Below are positions 62,150-64,000 of a stretch of DNA of 64,000 nt, one piece after another. The notes beneath the pieces were generated by a model. That model did not search any database. It was given only the letters and a program-made list of their open reading frames with translations, and was not told the origin of the DNA. Position numbers and translations under genes: made by a program. Location: contig CAIJXV010000055.1 of assembly GCA_903824675.1 (NCBI GenBank), forward strand, positions 1-64,000, given 5' to 3'. Origin of the DNA: an uncultured bacterium (GTDB lineage: Bacteria > Verrucomicrobiota > Kiritimatiellia > CAIKKV01 > CAIJXV01). How positions within the stretch are numbered: position 1 is the stretch's first letter; each line of letters begins with the position of its first letter.

Positions 62150-64000
62150 TCACTTTATGCGTTGGGCGAGCATGCGTTGGATGGTCGCGACCAGCGACTC
62201 GGGGTCGAATGGTTTCTGGATGAATTTCCAGGCGCCCGGCGGAAGGATGGAGCGGACATAGTCGCGGGAGAAGCCACAGGCCATGATAATGTTGGCGGCG
62301 GGGTCGCGCTCGAGAACGGCATTGAGTAGAAGTCGGCAATCGGAGCCCGGCATGATGACATCGACCAGGTGCAGGTCGAAGGACAGCGCAGGATCGCGGA
62401 TGAGGGCCAGGGCTTCTTCACTTCCCCCGGCGGTGAACACCTGGAAACCCGCCGCCTCCAAAAGGGACCGGACATCGGTGCGAACCTCCTCGTGGTCATC
62501 GACCACGAGGATTCGAGCGATGGCGGGAGCCGAAGTGGAGGAAGGCCTGGATTTGCGCTGGGTGGATTCCGGGAGAAAGAGCGTGAGCGTGTTGCCGCTC
62601 CAGCGTTTATTGGCGGCCTTGATCCATCCGCCGAATCGTTGGGCGGCCGCCTGGGCGACAGAGAGGCCCAGACCAATCCGAACGCCTTGGGCGCGGGCCA
62701 GGTAAAAGGGTTCAAAAAGGTGTTCCAGAACGTCGTTGGGCCAGCGATTATCGGCGTCGCGGATGCGCAGGGCGACATAGGGACCCGGCTTGGCGTGCGG
62801 ATTCAGGGTGGGATCGGGGGTTGAAATGGTGGTCCGGGAGGCATCGACATGCAGGATCCCCCCGTTGGACATGGCGTCGGCGGCGCACATGAAGAGGTCG
62901 GTCAGAATATCGAGGAGGCGGCTGGCATCAGCCATGACCACGGGGAGATCCTGGTTTTTATCGATTTGGATTTTAATGCGACGTTCGGTGAGGGGTTGTT
63001 CCAGGAGAATCTGGGCATTGAGGATCAGGCCGGACAAGGGCACCGGGCTGATGGAAATATCCGAATCCGAGGAGGTGGCTCGGGCGACGCCGAGGATGCG
63101 CCGGGTGAGAAGACCGGCATGACGGAGGGTGTCGAGGATGTTCAGCGTATCGGTGTGGGCATGGGTATTGGGCAGGAGATGATCGAGCATGGAGGTGGCA
63201 TAACTCCGGACCTGAGTTATGACGGAATCAAATTCATAGGCCAGCGTTCCGGCCATTTTGCCGATCGCCTCCATTTTCTGGGTGGTCAGCATGTGCTTTT
63301 CGATTTCGCGCCGGTGGGAAAGATCGGTGAGAACCAAGACGCGGCCTGCCGGTTGGTTCTGGGTGTCGCGAATCAGGGAGAGGCGATAGCTGACCGGTCG
63401 GTCGTCGCCCTGTCGGGAAGTGAGGAGGACTTCGGTGGGTTCTTCGGAGGCATCTTGGGGCAACTCGGCCAAGTCGGCCAGGTCGGGCAGGATGATTTCG
63501 GTATGGGTCGGTTCGGCGAGGAGTCGAATAATGGAGTTGAAGCTTCGGCCCAGGGCTTCCGCGCGGGGCCAGCCGGTAAAGGTTTCGGCGAGGGGGTTGA
63601 TGAAGTTGATGTGGTCGCTCTCGTCGGTGGTGATGACGGCATCGCCGATCCCCCGGAGAGTTGCCTCGAACCAGCGTTCCCGGGCCATGCGACGGTTTTC
63701 CGCCTGGTGCCGGTAGAGGGCCAGATCGATCATGACGAGGAGTTCCCGTTCTGCGAACGGTTTGATCAGGTAACCGAAAGGGTCCGTGAGTTTGACGCGA
63801 TCCAGAGTTTCCGCGTCGCTGAGGGCGGTAATAAAAACGATGGGAATATCGAGGCGTTCATGGATTTCACGGCCGGCGTCGATGCCATCGACCGCTCCGT
63901 CCAGAACGATATCCATGATGATCAGGTCGGGTTTGAGTCGGGCCGCTTCCCGCCGGGCGGCATCGCCCGAAGTCAGCAGGCCGACGATCGCATAGCCCTC
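62150..64000 (-). CDS. Receiver-PAS-degenerate histidine kinase-receiver protein (5' end outside window)
   Basis: The gene runs off the right edge; the visible part is 616 codons. Order: an N-terminal receiver domain (DLIIMDIVLD, FITALSD, IKPF), a PAS-like domain (GDAVITTDESDHINFINPLAE), a dimerisation helix, an ATP-binding domain, and a second receiver (ARILVVDDHEEVR, DLHLVDVIMPGSD, FIQKPFD). The phospho-accepting His of HisKA (normally AHDFNN) is Tyr at 63236-63238 (LAYEFDSV). The N-box reads MCAADAMSN instead of NA-rich, and the G1 box is DADNRW. GLGLSVAQAA remains. Thus it is probably a pseudokinase scaffold between two receivers. The NamZ gene follows after 17 bases, so muropeptide sensing is a guess. 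Confidence 0.75.
   Translation of the reverse strand, partial: EGYAIVGLLTSGDAARREAARLKPDLIIMDIVLDGAVDGIDAGREIHERLDIPIVFITALSDAETLDRVKLTDPFGYLIKPFAERELLVMIDLALYRHQAENRRMARERWFEATLRGIGDAVITTDESDHINFINPLAETFTGWPRAEALGRSFNSIIRLLAEPTHTEIILPDLADLAELPQDASEEPTEVLLTSRQGDDRPVSYRLSLIRDTQNQPAGRVLVLTDLSHRREIEKHMLTTQKMEAIGKMAGTLAYEFDSVITQVRSYATSMLDHLLPNTHAHTDTLNILDTLRHAGLLTRRILGVARATSSDSDISISPVPLSGLILNAQILLEQPLTERRIKIQIDKNQDLPVVMADASRLLDILTDLFMCAADAMSNGGILHVDASRTTISTPDPTLNPHAKPGPYVALRIRDADNRWPNDVLEHLFEPFYLARAQGVRIGLGLSVAQAAAQRFGGWIKAANKRWSGNTLTLFLPESTQRKSRPSSTSAPAIARILVVDDHEEVRTDVRSLLEAAGFQVFTAGGSEEALALIRDPALSFDLHLVDVIMPGSDCRLLLNAVLERDPAANIIMACGFSRDYVRSILPPGAWKFIQKPFDPESLVATIQRMLAQRIK

Noticed and set aside
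1-64000. CRISPR arrays, tRNA and rRNA genes
   Set aside because: No regularly spaced short repeats, no cloverleaf-like sequences and no rRNA signatures were seen on reading; a tRNA scan would be needed to exclude a missed tRNA.

Overview
The window looks like part of a G+C-rich chromosome from a Gram-negative bacterium. It encodes a full Tol-Pal envelope system (TolQ, TolR, a TolA/TonB-like protein, TolB, Pal), apolipoprotein N-acyltransferase, TatA and TatC, and predicted outer-membrane barrels. The gene mix suggests the PVC superphylum, perhaps Kiritimatiellota, Lentisphaerota or Verrucomicrobiota: URO-D-like proteins, a GH29 fucosidase, a GH20-like glycosidase, a ceramidase-like hydrolase, giant DUF2341/LamG surface proteins and hairpin-rich intergenic repeats. 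That placement is an inference; no rRNA or tRNA gene was seen.

Layout. 1-8.0 kb: two intergenic repeats, a LamG remnant, a URO-D-like protein, an SGNH hydrolase, a large secreted glycosidase-like protein and a class IV aminotransferase. 8.0-13.2 kb: a palindrome-rich spacer, a GH29 fucosidase, then a sulfur operon (Rrf2 Fe-S type regulator, ThiS-like carrier, ThiF-like activator, MetY) that looks like a protein-thiocarboxylate route to homocysteine. 13.2-18.7 kb (minus strand): DUF481 barrel, MscL, a DMT transporter, a YfhO-like protein and a Phd/VapC module. 18.8-25.5 kb: secA (broken by one in-frame TAA), lnt, prfB (with its classic programmed frameshift) and a PHP protein. 25.5-31 kb: MFS transporter, thioesterase, GNAT, GtrA and a GH20-like enzyme, with two copies of a roughly 236-bp mobile element carrying near-perfect terminal inverted repeats.

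31-59 kb: two giant secreted paralogues of about 2,020 and 2,147 residues frame a core of housekeeping genes (mntP, ilvC, tolQRAB-pal, tatAC, ceramidase, MFS, MATE, a pair of SMR-like half-transporters, a barrel, a YadS-like channel, an AraC regulator). Both giants carry the same internally duplicated block of glycine-rich modules around an InlB-like repeat. 59-64 kb (minus strand): a peptidoglycan salvage operon, made of a DUF1343/NamZ-type exo-N-acetylmuramidase and a single-chain MurU-AmgK fusion, preceded by a receiver-PAS-kinase-receiver protein whose kinase core has lost the phospho-accepting histidine. That gene runs off the right edge.

Most noteworthy: the MurU-AmgK fusion with NamZ; the ThiS/ThiF/MetY operon under an IscR-like regulator; the giant paralogue pair; the secA nonsense codon; the miniature mobile element; and the pseudokinase-like signalling protein.
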